37,878 bases of DNA from Candidatus Hadarchaeum yellowstonense (GCA_001515205.2 LQMQ01000057.1:1-37878), one strand, 5' to 3'. Shown: positions 8,194 to 16,355, numbered from the stretch's first letter. Translations and numbers: made by a program. Notes: generated by a model from the letters alone, not told the origin.

Positions 8194-8910
8194 TCAGGAG
8201 GAGCACTTTCTGAGCCCTGAAAGAAGCTCGTTGACGGTGGGAACCTTGGCGATGACCAAGGGAACCTTAAGTATCTCTGCTATTTTTATCCCGAGATCAT
8301 CAACTGCCTTGAGATCTCCGTGCAAAATGACCATTCCCGGGGTGATGCCAATGACCTTGACGGCGACGAGAGGCGACCGGCCAGTGGTCACCCCGGTGAA
8401 AACCAACGCTCGCTCGGTGGTCAGTCCGTAAAGGCGCCGGAAATCATCGGCCGAAAGCGCCAGTATCGCCTTATGGCTGTCGATAACAGTGTAACCAAAG
8501 ATCTTTCGGTCAAGCAATTCTTTATTCGCAACTGCCTCTCCAGCCACGGCTTTGACCACCGCCCGGCCATCGACGGGGGTGGTGTATTCCCTGATCTCAA
8601 GGACCACCTCCGGAGGCAGCTGTGTGCCAAAGACCTGGGAAAAGACATTGAACATTTTTCCACCATGCTGCTCGTCGACCTCCAAAAGGGCCTCGACGAT
8701 CCTTTTTATAGTGGCGGCGCCGGGTGATTTTCTTCTGCCGGCCTCATAATCGCTTATGACCGACGGGGAAACCCCCATCACTTTGGCCAGCGCCGGTTGA
8801 TTGACGCCGAACCTCTCCCGCCACAGCTTAATGGCTGCTCCGGGAGAATCGGCCAAAGTGATATCACCGGCTATCCAGCGAGCGATCCTGTCCCTGATTT
8901 CCTCAGCCAT
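8194..8910 (-). CDS. XRE-type HTH regulator with archaeal C-terminal domain
   Basis: 238 aa from the ATG at 8910; a TTG nine bases upstream is less likely. Residues about 25-80 are an XRE/HTH_3 helix-turn-helix (QPALAKVMGVSPSVISDYEAGRRKSPG). The C-terminal 130 residues form an alpha/beta domain found in a family of archaeal regulators (COG1709-like) that, as I recall, is often encoded beside HMG-CoA synthase. It sits 112 bases upstream of that gene on the same strand, with a promoter between them, so control of the mevalonate operon is plausible. The small-molecule or protein signal sensed is unknown. Confidence 0.83.
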   Translation of the reverse strand: MAEEIRDRIARWIAGDITLADSPGAAIKLWRERFGVNQPALAKVMGVSPSVISDYEAGRRKSPGAATIKRIVEALLEVDEQHGGKMFNVFSQVFGTQLPPEVVLEIREYTTPVDGRAVVKAVAGEAVANKELLDRKIFGYTVIDSHKAILALSADDFRRLYGLTTERALVFTGVTTGRSPLVAVKVIGITPGMVILHGDLKAVDDLGIKIAEILKVPLVIAKVPTVNELLSGLRKCSS

Positions 8911-8948
8911 AAAATTCAACTGATTCTTTGGTGTGAACCCTTTAAAGG

Positions 8949-9518
8949 CTAAGGCTTCATCGCCAGCTTGAAGACATCCGCCTTGGTGATTATGCCGACC
9001 GGTTTTCCATGATCCACAACTAAAACCGCCGGCGCGTGCTCGAGTATGTGGTAAACGATGTCCACGTCAGCATCCCTAGAAACGGTGGGGAAGGGGTCAT
9101 CCATCACCTCACCCACGTTGCGGCGCAGCAACTTGGCCATGTTTTCCCCCGAGGCTATCCTTTGCACAATGCTGGTCTCGGAGATTGAACCCACTTGGAC
9201 GTCCCGATCCAGAACAGGCAACTGTGAGATCTCGTGGGCTTTCATTGCCTTGATGGCGGTTTCCACCTTATCTCCAGGCCTTATGAAGACTATCGGCGCG
9301 GACATTATGCGATCGGCCAGGACCTGCCTGCCCTGCGTCCCCGCCTGTTCCAAGACCCGGGAAATCCTCTCCAGCGTGGAAAATCTGGGATCAGCCTTTC
9401 CCGACTCTATCTTGGCAATGTAGGCCTGGGTGACACCGGCCAGCTTGGCCAGCTTTGACTGGCTGAGCCCCAGCCGCATTCTCATGGCCTTGACCTCAGA
9501 AGGCTTGATAATGCCCAT
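8949..9518 (-). CDS. HTH regulator with paired CBS domains
   Basis: 189 aa. An XRE HTH (residues about 8-60, QSKLAKLAGVTQAYIAKIESGK) is followed by two CBS domains (about 68-185), a layout known from archaeal regulators that may sense adenosyl ligands such as AMP or SAM. It is divergent from metK, whose product is SAM. CBS domains can bind SAM, so regulation of metK or of the downstream mevalonate genes is a reasonable but untested idea. A TATA candidate at 9538-9547 suggests an almost leaderless mRNA. Confidence 0.85.
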   Translation of the reverse strand: MGIIKPSEVKAMRMRLGLSQSKLAKLAGVTQAYIAKIESGKADPRFSTLERISRVLEQAGTQGRQVLADRIMSAPIVFIRPGDKVETAIKAMKAHEISQLPVLDRDVQVGSISETSIVQRIASGENMAKLLRRNVGEVMDDPFPTVSRDADVDIVYHILEHAPAVLVVDHGKPVGIITKADVFKLAMKP

Positions 9519-9537
9519 AGAAATCCTTCATTCCTGT

Positions 9538-9570
9538 GAGTTATATTGTCTGGGAAACCTATAAATATAA
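9538..9570. promoter_or_regulatory. Divergent promoters of CBS regulator and metK
   Basis: Two TATA boxes lie side by side: ACAATATAAC read on the minus strand (9538-9547) for the HTH-CBS gene, and TATAAATATAA on the plus strand (9560-9570) for metK. Being only about 20 bases apart, the two preinitiation complexes would compete, and one operator could control both. Confidence 0.6.
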
Positions 9571-9607
9571 ACGTGACCTGTTAGAATCTAAATTCACGGG
9601 GCATGAA

Positions 9608-10819
9608 ATGATGAGAAACATCGTTGTCGAGGAGATCAAACAGGTCCCCCTGGTGGAACAAAATCTGGAAATAGTCGAAAGAAAAGGAATTGGGCACCCG
9701 GACTCGATCTGTGACGCAATCCTTGACCGTGTTTCGGTCGAGCTTTGCAAGGAATATCTGAAGAGATTTGGCGTCATCATGCACCACAACACTGACAAAT
9801 CTCTTTTGGTGGCCGGGAAGGTGGTGACCAGATTCGGCGGGGGCGAGGTCAAAGAACCGATGCTTTTGATTTTTGGTGACCGGGCAACCGATGAGGTGGA
9901 AGGAGAGAGGATAGATGTCGCCAAAATAGCGATAGAGGCCGCAAAGAAATGGATCAGGAGCAACCTCAGATACGTTGACCCGGAGAAACACCTGCGCTAC
10001 CAAGTGGAGCTAAAGCCGGGGTCGGCTGCCTTGACCGACATTTTCAGGAGAAAGGGAAAGGTCCTCAGCGCGAATGACACCTCGGCCGCAGTTGGCTACG
10101 CCCCCATGACTCCTACCGAAGAGATGGTGCTTAAAGTCGAACGCTATTTGAACTCGAAAAAATTCAAAAAGGAGTTCCCGGAATCTGGCGAGGACATAAA
10201 GGTGATGGGCTTTCGAAAGAACAACGATCTCTCGTTGATGATCGGCATGGCCTTCGTCGACCGGCACGTTAAGGATGAGAGGGATTACTTCCGGAAAAAG
10301 GATGAAATTCTGGAGCAAACTAGGCGGTTTGTGGAGGAAAACTCGGACTTTAATAAAGTTGATCTCAAACTCAACACACTGGATACCCCGGGAAGAGGAG
10401 TTGATGGAGTTTATCTGACGGTCTTGGGCACCAGCGCTGATGGAGCCGACTCGGGACAGGTGGGCAGGGGCAACAGAAGCAACGGTGTGATCCCGTTGAA
10501 CAGACACGTGGGATCTGAAGCTGCGGCGGGCAAAAACCCGGTGAGCCACGTGGGGAAGATCTACAACCTCCTGACACACAAAATAGCCAACGAAATTTAT
10601 CGGAAGGTAGATGGATTGAGTGAGGTTTACGTCTGGCTTGTTAGCCAGATAGGGAGCCCGATCGATCAACCCGCGATCGCTGCAGCCAGGGTGCTTACCA
10701 AGCCGGGCGTCAAACTGGAGAGCGTGAAAAAAGAAATTTTTGAAACAATTGAAAAAGAGCTGGAAAACATCAATGAGTTCACCAAATGTCTGGCCCGGGG
10801 AGATTTCCCAGTCTGTTGA
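9608..10819 (+). CDS. metK: Archaeal S-adenosylmethionine synthetase
   Basis: 403 aa. Makes SAM from methionine and ATP. It is the archaeal AdoMet synthetase family, unrelated at first sight to bacterial MetK: GHPDSICD near the N-terminus, GRGNRSNGVIPLNRHVGSE and GKNPVSHVGKIYN in the centre. The open frame extends upstream to 9536, but the TATA box at 9560-9570 lies inside that extension, so the ATG at 9608 (or 9611) is the start; family members begin at this MRNIVVE stretch. The transglycosylase gene follows after 27 bases. Confidence 0.94.
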   Translation: MMRNIVVEEIKQVPLVEQNLEIVERKGIGHPDSICDAILDRVSVELCKEYLKRFGVIMHHNTDKSLLVAGKVVTRFGGGEVKEPMLLIFGDRATDEVEGERIDVAKIAIEAAKKWIRSNLRYVDPEKHLRYQVELKPGSAALTDIFRRKGKVLSANDTSAAVGYAPMTPTEEMVLKVERYLNSKKFKKEFPESGEDIKVMGFRKNNDLSLMIGMAFVDRHVKDERDYFRKKDEILEQTRRFVEENSDFNKVDLKLNTLDTPGRGVDGVYLTVLGTSADGADSGQVGRGNRSNGVIPLNRHVGSEAAAGKNPVSHVGKIYNLLTHKIANEIYRKVDGLSEVYVWLVSQIGSPIDQPAIAAARVLTKPGVKLESVKKEIFETIEKELENINEFTKCLARGDFPVC

Positions 10820-10846
10820 AAAACAGGTAAAATTTTTTGCCATGCC

Positions 10847-12376
10847 GTGCCTCGGAGATATGGTGATCACATTTTCCAGATACTGAAACGTGACGGCATG
10901 GGCAGAATCGGCAGGGTGACAACCGCCCACGGCGATTTCACCACACCCACTTTGATGCCCGTCATTGACCCCACTGATATCGTTTTGAAGCCGAAGGAGA
11001 TGAGGCGAGAGTTCGGCTCGGAGCTGGTGATAACAAACGCCTACCTGACCCTGCTTCACTTTGGGAAAAATCCTGAGCTAAAAATTCATGAGGTCTTGGA
11101 TTACGATGGGCCAATCATGACCGACAGCGGTGGTTACCAAATTCTGCGCTACGGGAACATCGATATCTCACCTGAGGAGATAGTCAGGTACCAAGACGCC
11201 ATCGAACCGGACATTGCCACCATACTGGACATTCCCACGGGGATTAACGCGTCAAGAGAATACGCGGCCGAAACGGTACGGATAACTCTGGAAAGAGCAA
11301 GACAAGCGATAAAGATACGCTCCAACCCTAAAGTCCTGTGGTGCGGCCCCATACAGGGTGGACTTTTCACTGACCTCGTGGAGAAGTCCGCGAGAGAAAC
11401 GGGCGAGCTGGATTATCACTTCCATGCCATCGGCAGCCCCGTGGAGCTGCTGAACAATTACAGGTTTGCGGAACTCGTCGACCTGGTCATGGCGGCGAAG
11501 AGAAATCTCCCACTGAACCGGCCCGTCCATCTCTTTGGCGCTGGCCACCCGATGATGTTATCGCTCGCCGTGGCCATGGGGTGTGATCTATTTGACTCAG
11601 CGGCTTACATTCTCTTCGCAAGAGATGGAAGGTACCTGACCCCTGAAGGCACCCTGCACCTAGACGAGCTTTCTTGTCTCCCCTGTGAGTGCCCTGTATG
11701 CACCAGCACCACGGTGGAGGAATTAAAACGCGAAGAGGAGGGGGAAAAAGTCAAACTGCTCGCGCGTCATAACCTACACGTAACCTTCGGCGAAATTCGA
11801 AGAATCCGGCAGGCAATAGTCGATGGTAGATTGTGGGAACACGTCCAGATAAAATGCAGATCACACCCCAGCCTTTTAGAAGCGCTAAAGAAATTTCTAA
11901 GCTATGGCGATGTGATAGAAAGATTCGACCCGGTAACTAAGAAATCGGCTTTTTATTACTCGGGCAGTGAATCGATAAAACGCCCGGAAGTAATTCGCCA
12001 CAAGCTCAGGATGAAAAAAAGATATCAGCCCCCGCCGCTGGAAACATTGGTCATCTTGTCAAAACCAGATTTGGAAGAAATACCGGTGGAGGCTGAAAAT
12101 TACCACATTGTGAAGTTAGTACCACCGTTTGGTGTTGTACCTGAAGAGATTGAGGAGATATATCCGCTGTCCCAAAACCAAGCGCCGGAAGAACTGGACG
12201 CCGATGTCATCAAATCGGTTGCCGAGTCTTTGGAGAGCTACCTACAAAGTCACGGTGGCGTCTACAAACGAGTTATTTTACTCAATGACAAAGATCGGTG
12301 GGGCGACTCACTGGAAAAGGCTTGTCGGCCGGTTGTGGAGAAGCTGGAAGTGATTCAGCTCGGTGAAAAAATTTAA
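10847..12376 (+). CDS. tgtA: Archaeosine tRNA-guanine transglycosylase, without PUA domain
   Basis: 509 aa. Exchanges guanine-15 of tRNA for preQ0 on the way to archaeosine. Catalytic aspartates are Asp93 (MTDSGGYQ) and Asp250 (CDLFDSAAY), and zinc is held by Cys280, Cys282, Cys285 and His308. Usual full-length archaeal enzymes are near 580 aa and end in a PUA RNA-binding domain; here the protein stops after the C1/C2 region, and the following sequence has no PUA-like reading frame. A separate PUA/ArcS protein may supply that part. The start is a GTG at 10847; the ATG at 10842 is out of frame. Confidence 0.93.
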   Translation: MPRRYGDHIFQILKRDGMGRIGRVTTAHGDFTTPTLMPVIDPTDIVLKPKEMRREFGSELVITNAYLTLLHFGKNPELKIHEVLDYDGPIMTDSGGYQILRYGNIDISPEEIVRYQDAIEPDIATILDIPTGINASREYAAETVRITLERARQAIKIRSNPKVLWCGPIQGGLFTDLVEKSARETGELDYHFHAIGSPVELLNNYRFAELVDLVMAAKRNLPLNRPVHLFGAGHPMMLSLAVAMGCDLFDSAAYILFARDGRYLTPEGTLHLDELSCLPCECPVCTSTTVEELKREEEGEKVKLLARHNLHVTFGEIRRIRQAIVDGRLWEHVQIKCRSHPSLLEALKKFLSYGDVIERFDPVTKKSAFYYSGSESIKRPEVIRHKLRMKKRYQPPPLETLVILSKPDLEEIPVEAENYHIVKLVPPFGVVPEEIEEIYPLSQNQAPEELDADVIKSVAESLESYLQSHGGVYKRVILLNDKDRWGDSLEKACRPVVEKLEVIQLGEKI

Positions 12377-12379
12377 ATA
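12370..12379 (+). promoter_or_regulatory. TATA box of the Lrp-type regulator gene
   Basis: AATTTAAATAG directly at the end of the transglycosylase gene, about 50 bases before the regulator ATG, which separates its transcription from the upstream genes. Confidence 0.5.
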
Positions 12380-12423
12380 GATTATGATGACGAATTTAGC
12401 GCAGAGTTGGATTGGGATTTTGA

Positions 12424-12864
12424 ATGGACAGCGTGGACCTTAAACTCTTGAAGATGCTGGCTGAAGATGCCCACACACCACTTCATAAAATGGGCCGGGA
12501 AGTTGGCCTCAGCCCCTCGGGAGTGAGAAGGAGGATAAAACTGCTGGAGAAAAACGGTCTGATAAAAAAATACTCCGCCATCATAGACCCGAAAAAATAT
12601 GGATTTGGGGTGACGGCATTTATCAGCGTGGACGCCGATTCTCGTGAGCTGGGGGGAATAACCAACTCGCTCTTGCGCCGCCACGAGGTATGTGAACTCC
12701 ACCGCACCACGGGAGGGCATGACCTGATGATTAAGGTCCGAGTCAAAGACGTCGACAGCCTGAACAAGTTTGTTGACAACTACATAAGGTGTTTTGACTC
12801 AGTAAAAAGCGTGAGGATTACCCTGGCCATGGAAACGATCAAAGAAACTTTTGTCAATCCATAG
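12424..12864 (+). CDS. Lrp/AsnC-family transcriptional regulator
   Basis: 146 aa. An N-terminal winged HTH (residues about 1-52, VDLKLLKMLAEDAHTPLHKMGREVGLSPSGVRRRIKLLE) is followed by a RAM/AsnC ligand-binding domain (about 62-143) with the GGHDLMIKV segment. This is the common archaeal Lrp layout, which binds DNA as dimers or octamers and usually responds to amino acids. The target is unknown; its nearest neighbours are a small helical protein and ribose-1,5-bisphosphate isomerase. Confidence 0.92.
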   Translation: MDSVDLKLLKMLAEDAHTPLHKMGREVGLSPSGVRRRIKLLEKNGLIKKYSAIIDPKKYGFGVTAFISVDADSRELGGITNSLLRRHEVCELHRTTGGHDLMIKVRVKDVDSLNKFVDNYIRCFDSVKSVRITLAMETIKETFVNP

Positions 12865-12872
12865 GTGTCTTG

Positions 12873-13112
12873 ATGAAGGAAGAGCTCAAGAAGATCATGA
12901 TCGAATCTCTCTACTCAGTAATGCCCTACATCGCCTACCTGGGTGAGCTCAAAGAATTCATTGAAAAGGAAGCGGATGAATGCGAAAACATTGAAGCGTT
13001 CATTGAAAAACTGAAAAAGCTGAATGAAAAATCGGATATCATCCGCAGAACCGACGGGCAAATATTCCTCTCCGAACTGAGGCGCAACCTCGCCAAACTC
13101 GGCTCCGATTGA
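12873..13112 (+). CDS. Small helical protein of unknown function
   Basis: 79 aa from the ATG at 12873, with AGGTG (12863-12867) as ribosome-binding site overlapping the end of the regulator gene. The sequence is charged and almost entirely helical (IEAFIEKLKKLNEKSDI), without cysteines other than one or any membrane segment. I recognise no family. Close spacing (8 bases) to the Lrp-type gene suggests the two are made together, perhaps as partners. Confidence 0.65.
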   Translation: MKEELKKIMIESLYSVMPYIAYLGELKEFIEKEADECENIEAFIEKLKKLNEKSDIIRRTDGQIFLSELRRNLAKLGSD

Positions 13113-13149
13113 TTTTAATTCTGGCAGCTGAATTTAATCTTGGATTCAG

Positions 13150-14118
13150 ATGGTCAGCGACAGAATCGAAAAAATAGCGAAAGACATCAAAACCATGCGC
13201 ATAAGGGGGGCGGGGAGAATCGCCCGCGCGGCCGCAAGCGCCCTGAAAATGGCCGCCAGAGAATCCCAGGCCAAAACCCCGGCTGAATTTTCTGCCGAAA
13301 TGGAAAAGGTATCAAAAATTCTGCTGGAAACTAGACCCACTGCCGTTTCCTTACCCAACGCGGTGAGATACATTTTACTGGGTTTGAAGCAAGCGCATGG
13401 TGCCGACCTGTGGACGATGAAAAAAGTGGTTATTTCCCGAGCAGATGAGTTCATCAGAAACTCAATCGAGGCCGTCAAAAAGATCGGGGAGATAGGGGCC
13501 AACCGCATCTCCGACGGCGACGTTATTTTAACCCACTGCAACAGCCAGTGTGCGCTGTCGATAATAAAGACGGCTTTCAGGCAGGGAAAAAGGATCGAGG
13601 TTTTCACGACAGAATCTAGACCAGTGTGGCAGGGGCGCCTCAGCGCAAAAGAGCTGCTCAAGGAGGGGATACCGACGACCCTGATAATAGATTCCGCCGT
13701 GCGCCACTTTATCCGGGATGTAGATAAGGTGATAGTCGGCGCGGATAGCATTGCAGCAAACGGGGCGGTGGTAAACAAGATCGGCACCTCAAGCATTGCT
13801 CTGGCAGCACACGAAGCTAGGGTGCTCTTTTTCGTTGCCGCCGAGACATACAAGTTCCACCCGGAAACTTTGGTCGGGCGTTTGGTGGAAATAGAAGAAA
13901 GGGATCCCAATGAGCTGATAAATCTGAAAAAATATCCGGGTCTAAAAGTCAGAAACCCAGCCTTTGATGTAACTCCTCCCGAGTACGTGGACCTGATTGT
14001 CACCGAGCGCGGGATAATACCACCCTACGCCGCATACGCCATCATCCAAGAAATATTCGAATGGAAGCCGGGTGAAAGAACCAGTCACCTCGGCGACAAA
14101 CTAAGGCCATTAATTTAA
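13150..14118 (+). CDS. Ribose-1,5-bisphosphate isomerase
   Basis: 322 aa, the same length as the Thermococcus enzyme. Converts ribose-1,5-bisphosphate into ribulose-1,5-bisphosphate in the archaeal AMP/nucleoside pathway, whose product is fixed by type III RubisCO. It belongs to the eIF2B/methylthioribose-1-phosphate isomerase fold. Catalytic candidates are Cys130 in THCNS and Asp199 in VGADSIAANG, matching Cys133 and Asp202 of the studied enzyme, and N-terminal RGAGRIARA binds phosphate. eIF2B-type regulatory subunits are the alternative reading, but the catalytic pair and length favour the isomerase. A TATA candidate (AATTTAATCT) is at 13131-13140. Confidence 0.88.
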   Translation: MVSDRIEKIAKDIKTMRIRGAGRIARAAASALKMAARESQAKTPAEFSAEMEKVSKILLETRPTAVSLPNAVRYILLGLKQAHGADLWTMKKVVISRADEFIRNSIEAVKKIGEIGANRISDGDVILTHCNSQCALSIIKTAFRQGKRIEVFTTESRPVWQGRLSAKELLKEGIPTTLIIDSAVRHFIRDVDKVIVGADSIAANGAVVNKIGTSSIALAAHEARVLFFVAAETYKFHPETLVGRLVEIEERDPNELINLKKYPGLKVRNPAFDVTPPEYVDLIVTERGIIPPYAAYAIIQEIFEWKPGERTSHLGDKLRPLI

Positions 14119-14187
14119 ACGGAAAAATTTCAGAACCCAGATAAAACTAACCCGAAGGGAAAAGCTTACCGGACGTGTTTAAGGAAC

Positions 14188-14448
14188 CTAGGTAATTTTG
14201 TAGACCAGATCTCCTTCCCGAACCTTCTGCTGAACTTTAAGTCCTATGGACTGGCCCGCCCTAGCGCTGCTCAAATTTTTATGCTCAATTTGCATCGACT
14301 CCACGATCTGTTGGAAGTTTGTGGTGGTGCCTTCAATCGAGATCTTGTCCCCAACGTTCAAATCGCCGCTCAGCTCAACAACTGCCACACTTATCTTAGA
14401 ATAATAGTGAGCCACTTTTCCCACAAGCTTTTTCTCTCCCGCTTCCAT
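14188..14448 (-). CDS. EF-Tu domain-2-like small protein
   Basis: 86 aa from the ATG at 14448. The sequence reads as a single beta-barrel like domain 2 of translation GTPases: GKVAHYYSKISVAVVEL, then LNVGDKISIEG and RAGQSIGLKV...REGDLVYKI. Such free-standing archaeal proteins are usually 80-95 aa and have no assigned function. The frame is open upstream to 14637, but a TATA-like CATTTAAC lies at about 14479-14486, inside the extension, and GAGG precedes the ATG, so the short form is preferred. An ATG at 14478 is a further alternative. Confidence 0.72.
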   Translation of the reverse strand: MEAGEKKLVGKVAHYYSKISVAVVELSGDLNVGDKISIEGTTTNFQQIVESMQIEHKNLSSARAGQSIGLKVQQKVREGDLVYKIT

Positions 14449-14623
14449 CAACCTCGCCCAATTAAAGGTGGACCGCATAGTTAAATGCCTTTTCGGTAGG
14501 TGTCGCCGCCAGAAGCCAGACCAAAGAACCGACTCCTGTGAAGAAAAATTTGATGTTAAAATTACTCGCGCGCGGACCTCGCTGATCGAAAAATCATCGA
14601 GAACAAGAGAAACAGAATGATAA

Positions 14624-14664
14624 TATTTATATAGCAAAAAATATTACTCGTATCGAGCCAATAT
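14624..14664 (+). promoter_or_regulatory. cbiM promoter with inverted-repeat operator candidate
   Basis: A strong TATA box (ATATTTATAT, 14624-14633) lies 30-40 bases before the cbiM ATG, placing transcription start near 14657. An imperfect inverted repeat (ATATT-A-CTCG-TAT-CGAG-CC-AATAT, 14641-14664) covers that start and the first base of the ATG. NikR is encoded at the end of this gene cluster and binds inverted repeats, so this is a candidate NikR site; the match is positional, not by known consensus. Confidence 0.5.
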
Positions 14665-15298
14665 GCATATCCCTGATGGGTTTTTAAGCTTTGAAGTCTG
14701 GGCGCCGCTGTGGGCAGTGGCAGCACTTATCATCGCCCTTGCCGTGCGGAAGACCAACAAAAAACTCAGCGACCGACATGTTCCATTGCTCGGCATCTTG
14801 GCGGCTTTCGTCTTCGCAGCGCAGATGTTAAACGTCCCGGTGGCTGGTGGTACAAGTGGACACTTTCTGGGAGGAGTGCTCACCGCCATCTTCGTTGGAC
14901 CGCTAGCGGGATCGCTGGTGATGAGTTCGATTTTTGTCATACAGGCCATTTTCTTCCAAGATGGAGGAATAACCGCGTTAGGTGCAAATATCATCAACAT
15001 GGGGCTCATCGGAACGATTATTGGATTTTATATCTACCTTGGCTTCACCAAATTGCTAAAAGGAAAAAGGGGCATGATCACCGGTGCCGCGGTGGCCGCT
15101 TGGATCTCGGTGGTTTTCGCCTCTGCCGCGTGTGCCCTGGAGCTGGCGGCCTCAGGGACCTCGCCAATTCAAATCGCCCTGCCGGCAATGGTGGGTATTC
15201 ATGCGATCATCGGCATCATCGAAGCGGCCATTACCGTTACTGTGATCGGTTTCGTGATGAAAACAAGGCCCGATCTGCTCAACTTGCCAAAAATTTAG
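14663..15298 (+). CDS. Nickel/cobalt ECF transporter substrate-binding subunit CbiM/NikM
   Basis: 211 aa membrane protein. It begins MHIPDGFLS; in CbiM/NikM the N-terminal Met1-His2 inserts into the protein core to hold the metal, and a second conserved histidine is present in GGTSGHFLGG (about residue 67). Six or so hydrophobic segments follow. It is the specificity component of an energy-coupling-factor importer. Cobalt and nickel versions are not separable by sequence eye alone; the NikR gene at the end of the cluster favours nickel. Confidence 0.92.
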   Translation: MHIPDGFLSFEVWAPLWAVAALIIALAVRKTNKKLSDRHVPLLGILAAFVFAAQMLNVPVAGGTSGHFLGGVLTAIFVGPLAGSLVMSSIFVIQAIFFQDGGITALGANIINMGLIGTIIGFYIYLGFTKLLKGKRGMITGAAVAAWISVVFASAACALELAASGTSPIQIALPAMVGIHAIIGIIEAAITVTVIGFVMKTRPDLLNLPKI

Positions 15299-15306
15299 GT
15301 GAAAAA

Positions 15307-15606
15307 ATGAGAGGAGAGAAGTGGTGGGTCACCGGGCTGGTCGTCGCTGTGTTCATGGCCTGTGTGCTCTCTCTTTTTGCCTCCCCAGAACCTGACGGGC
15401 TAGAAAGGGTCGCCGAGGATCAGGGATTTGCCGAAAAGGCTGAGGGCCAAGAGGTCATACGGGCCCCGATACCGGACTATGTTGTCCCGGGAGTGGAAAA
15501 CGAAAAGCTTGGTACAGCACTTGCCGGTCTAATCGGAGTCCTGATAATCCTTGCGCTGACGATGAGCTGGGCAAAGATATTGAAAAATAGAACTGAGACA
15601 AAATGA
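15307..15606 (+). CDS. PDGLE-domain transporter subunit (CbiN/NikN-like)
   Basis: 99 aa. An N-terminal membrane helix (residues about 7-27) leads into PEPDGLERVAED, the PDGLE motif, and a second helix lies near the C-terminus (about 68-90). These small proteins replace CbiN beside CbiM and are needed for metal uptake. The start is the ATG at 15307, in a frame different from cbiM. Its last four bases overlap the CbiQ start (ATGA at 15603-15606). Confidence 0.85.
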   Translation: MRGEKWWVTGLVVAVFMACVLSLFASPEPDGLERVAEDQGFAEKAEGQEVIRAPIPDYVVPGVENEKLGTALAGLIGVLIILALTMSWAKILKNRTETK

Positions 15607-16355
15607 GGCACAGTTTTCTTGACCGTTACAGCAGCCTCAGCAGCCCGATTCATAGGCTGGATCCCCGGGCAAAAATAGTGGCGCTTTTTTCTTTTCTCTT
15701 GATCGTAGTCTTCACCCCGATAACACTGGGGCAAAAATTTGCCCTCTACGGCGCGCTGGTTTTTTCGCTGGTAGTGATCTCCAAAGTGCCGGTGAAATTC
15801 GTGATCAAAAGATCCTTGGTGATAATCCCATTCGTCGGCTTGGTGGCCATAGGGCTGCCTTTCTTAGGGAACGACGGCGGTTCATTGAACCTCGGTGTTT
15901 TCGCCATAACCCCATCCGCCCTGCTGCTCTTTTTAAATGTTATCGTGAAATCTTGGCTCTGCGTGGTGGCCATGATCGTGCTCACTTCCACAACGCCTTT
16001 TTCCAGGCTCTTAAGGGGTCTTCAGGGGTTAAAAATGCCTACCGTCTTTGTGATGATCCTCTCGTTCATGTATCGATTTACCTTTATTCTGGAGGACGAG
16101 CTGGAAAGAATGGTCAGGGCACGAGAGGCCAGAAGCTTCAAGCCGACTTGGCTGCAATCCGTTAAAGCCGCCGGAAACATCATCGGAAACTTGCTCGTGA
16201 GGAGTTATGAAAGAGGGGAAAGGGTCTATGCGGCAATGAGATCTCGGGGTTATGATGGGGAGATAAAATTGATCAGTGAACTTAAGATGAACAGCCACGA
16301 TGCCCTTTTCATCACCATATTTTTATCCCTGCTGATCCTGATACTGGTGGTCTGA
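15603..16355 (+). CDS. cbiQ: ECF transporter transmembrane subunit CbiQ
   Basis: 250 aa. T component joining the substrate-binding subunit to the ATPase. The family signature regions are DPRAKIVALFSFLLIV near the N-terminus and the cytoplasmic coupling helices ARGxR-like segments (MVRAREARSF and YERGERVYAAMRSRGYDG). Five or more hydrophobic segments are visible. It overlaps the PDGLE gene by four bases and the ATPase gene by one (TGATG). Confidence 0.92.
   Translation: MRHSFLDRYSSLSSPIHRLDPRAKIVALFSFLLIVVFTPITLGQKFALYGALVFSLVVISKVPVKFVIKRSLVIIPFVGLVAIGLPFLGNDGGSLNLGVFAITPSALLLFLNVIVKSWLCVVAMIVLTSTTPFSRLLRGLQGLKMPTVFVMILSFMYRFTFILEDELERMVRAREARSFKPTWLQSVKAAGNIIGNLLVRSYERGERVYAAMRSRGYDGEIKLISELKMNSHDALFITIFLSLLILILVV

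Noticed and set aside
9536-9607. 72-base 5-prime extension of metK
   Set aside because: It contains the strong TATA box at 9560-9570 and is not part of the family sequence.
10010-11059. Long minus-strand frame (349 codons) opposite metK and the transglycosylase
   Set aside because: It lies antisense to two well-recognised genes and its translation has no coherent motifs.
12383-12423. C-box-like ATGATGA suggesting a C/D box small RNA
   Set aside because: No D box (CTGA) at a suitable distance before the regulator coding region; likely chance in a short leader.
13146-14003. Minus-strand frame of 285 codons opposite ribose-1,5-bisphosphate isomerase
   Set aside because: Shadow of a conserved gene; serine-rich composition without domains.
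14449-14662. Possible cobalamin or metal riboswitch upstream of cbiM
   Set aside because: The TATA box is only about 30 bases before the ATG, leaving no room for a structured leader.
14710-15306. Upstream part of the frame that ends in the PDGLE protein
   Set aside because: It runs out of frame through cbiM; the PDGLE protein starts at the ATG at 15307.
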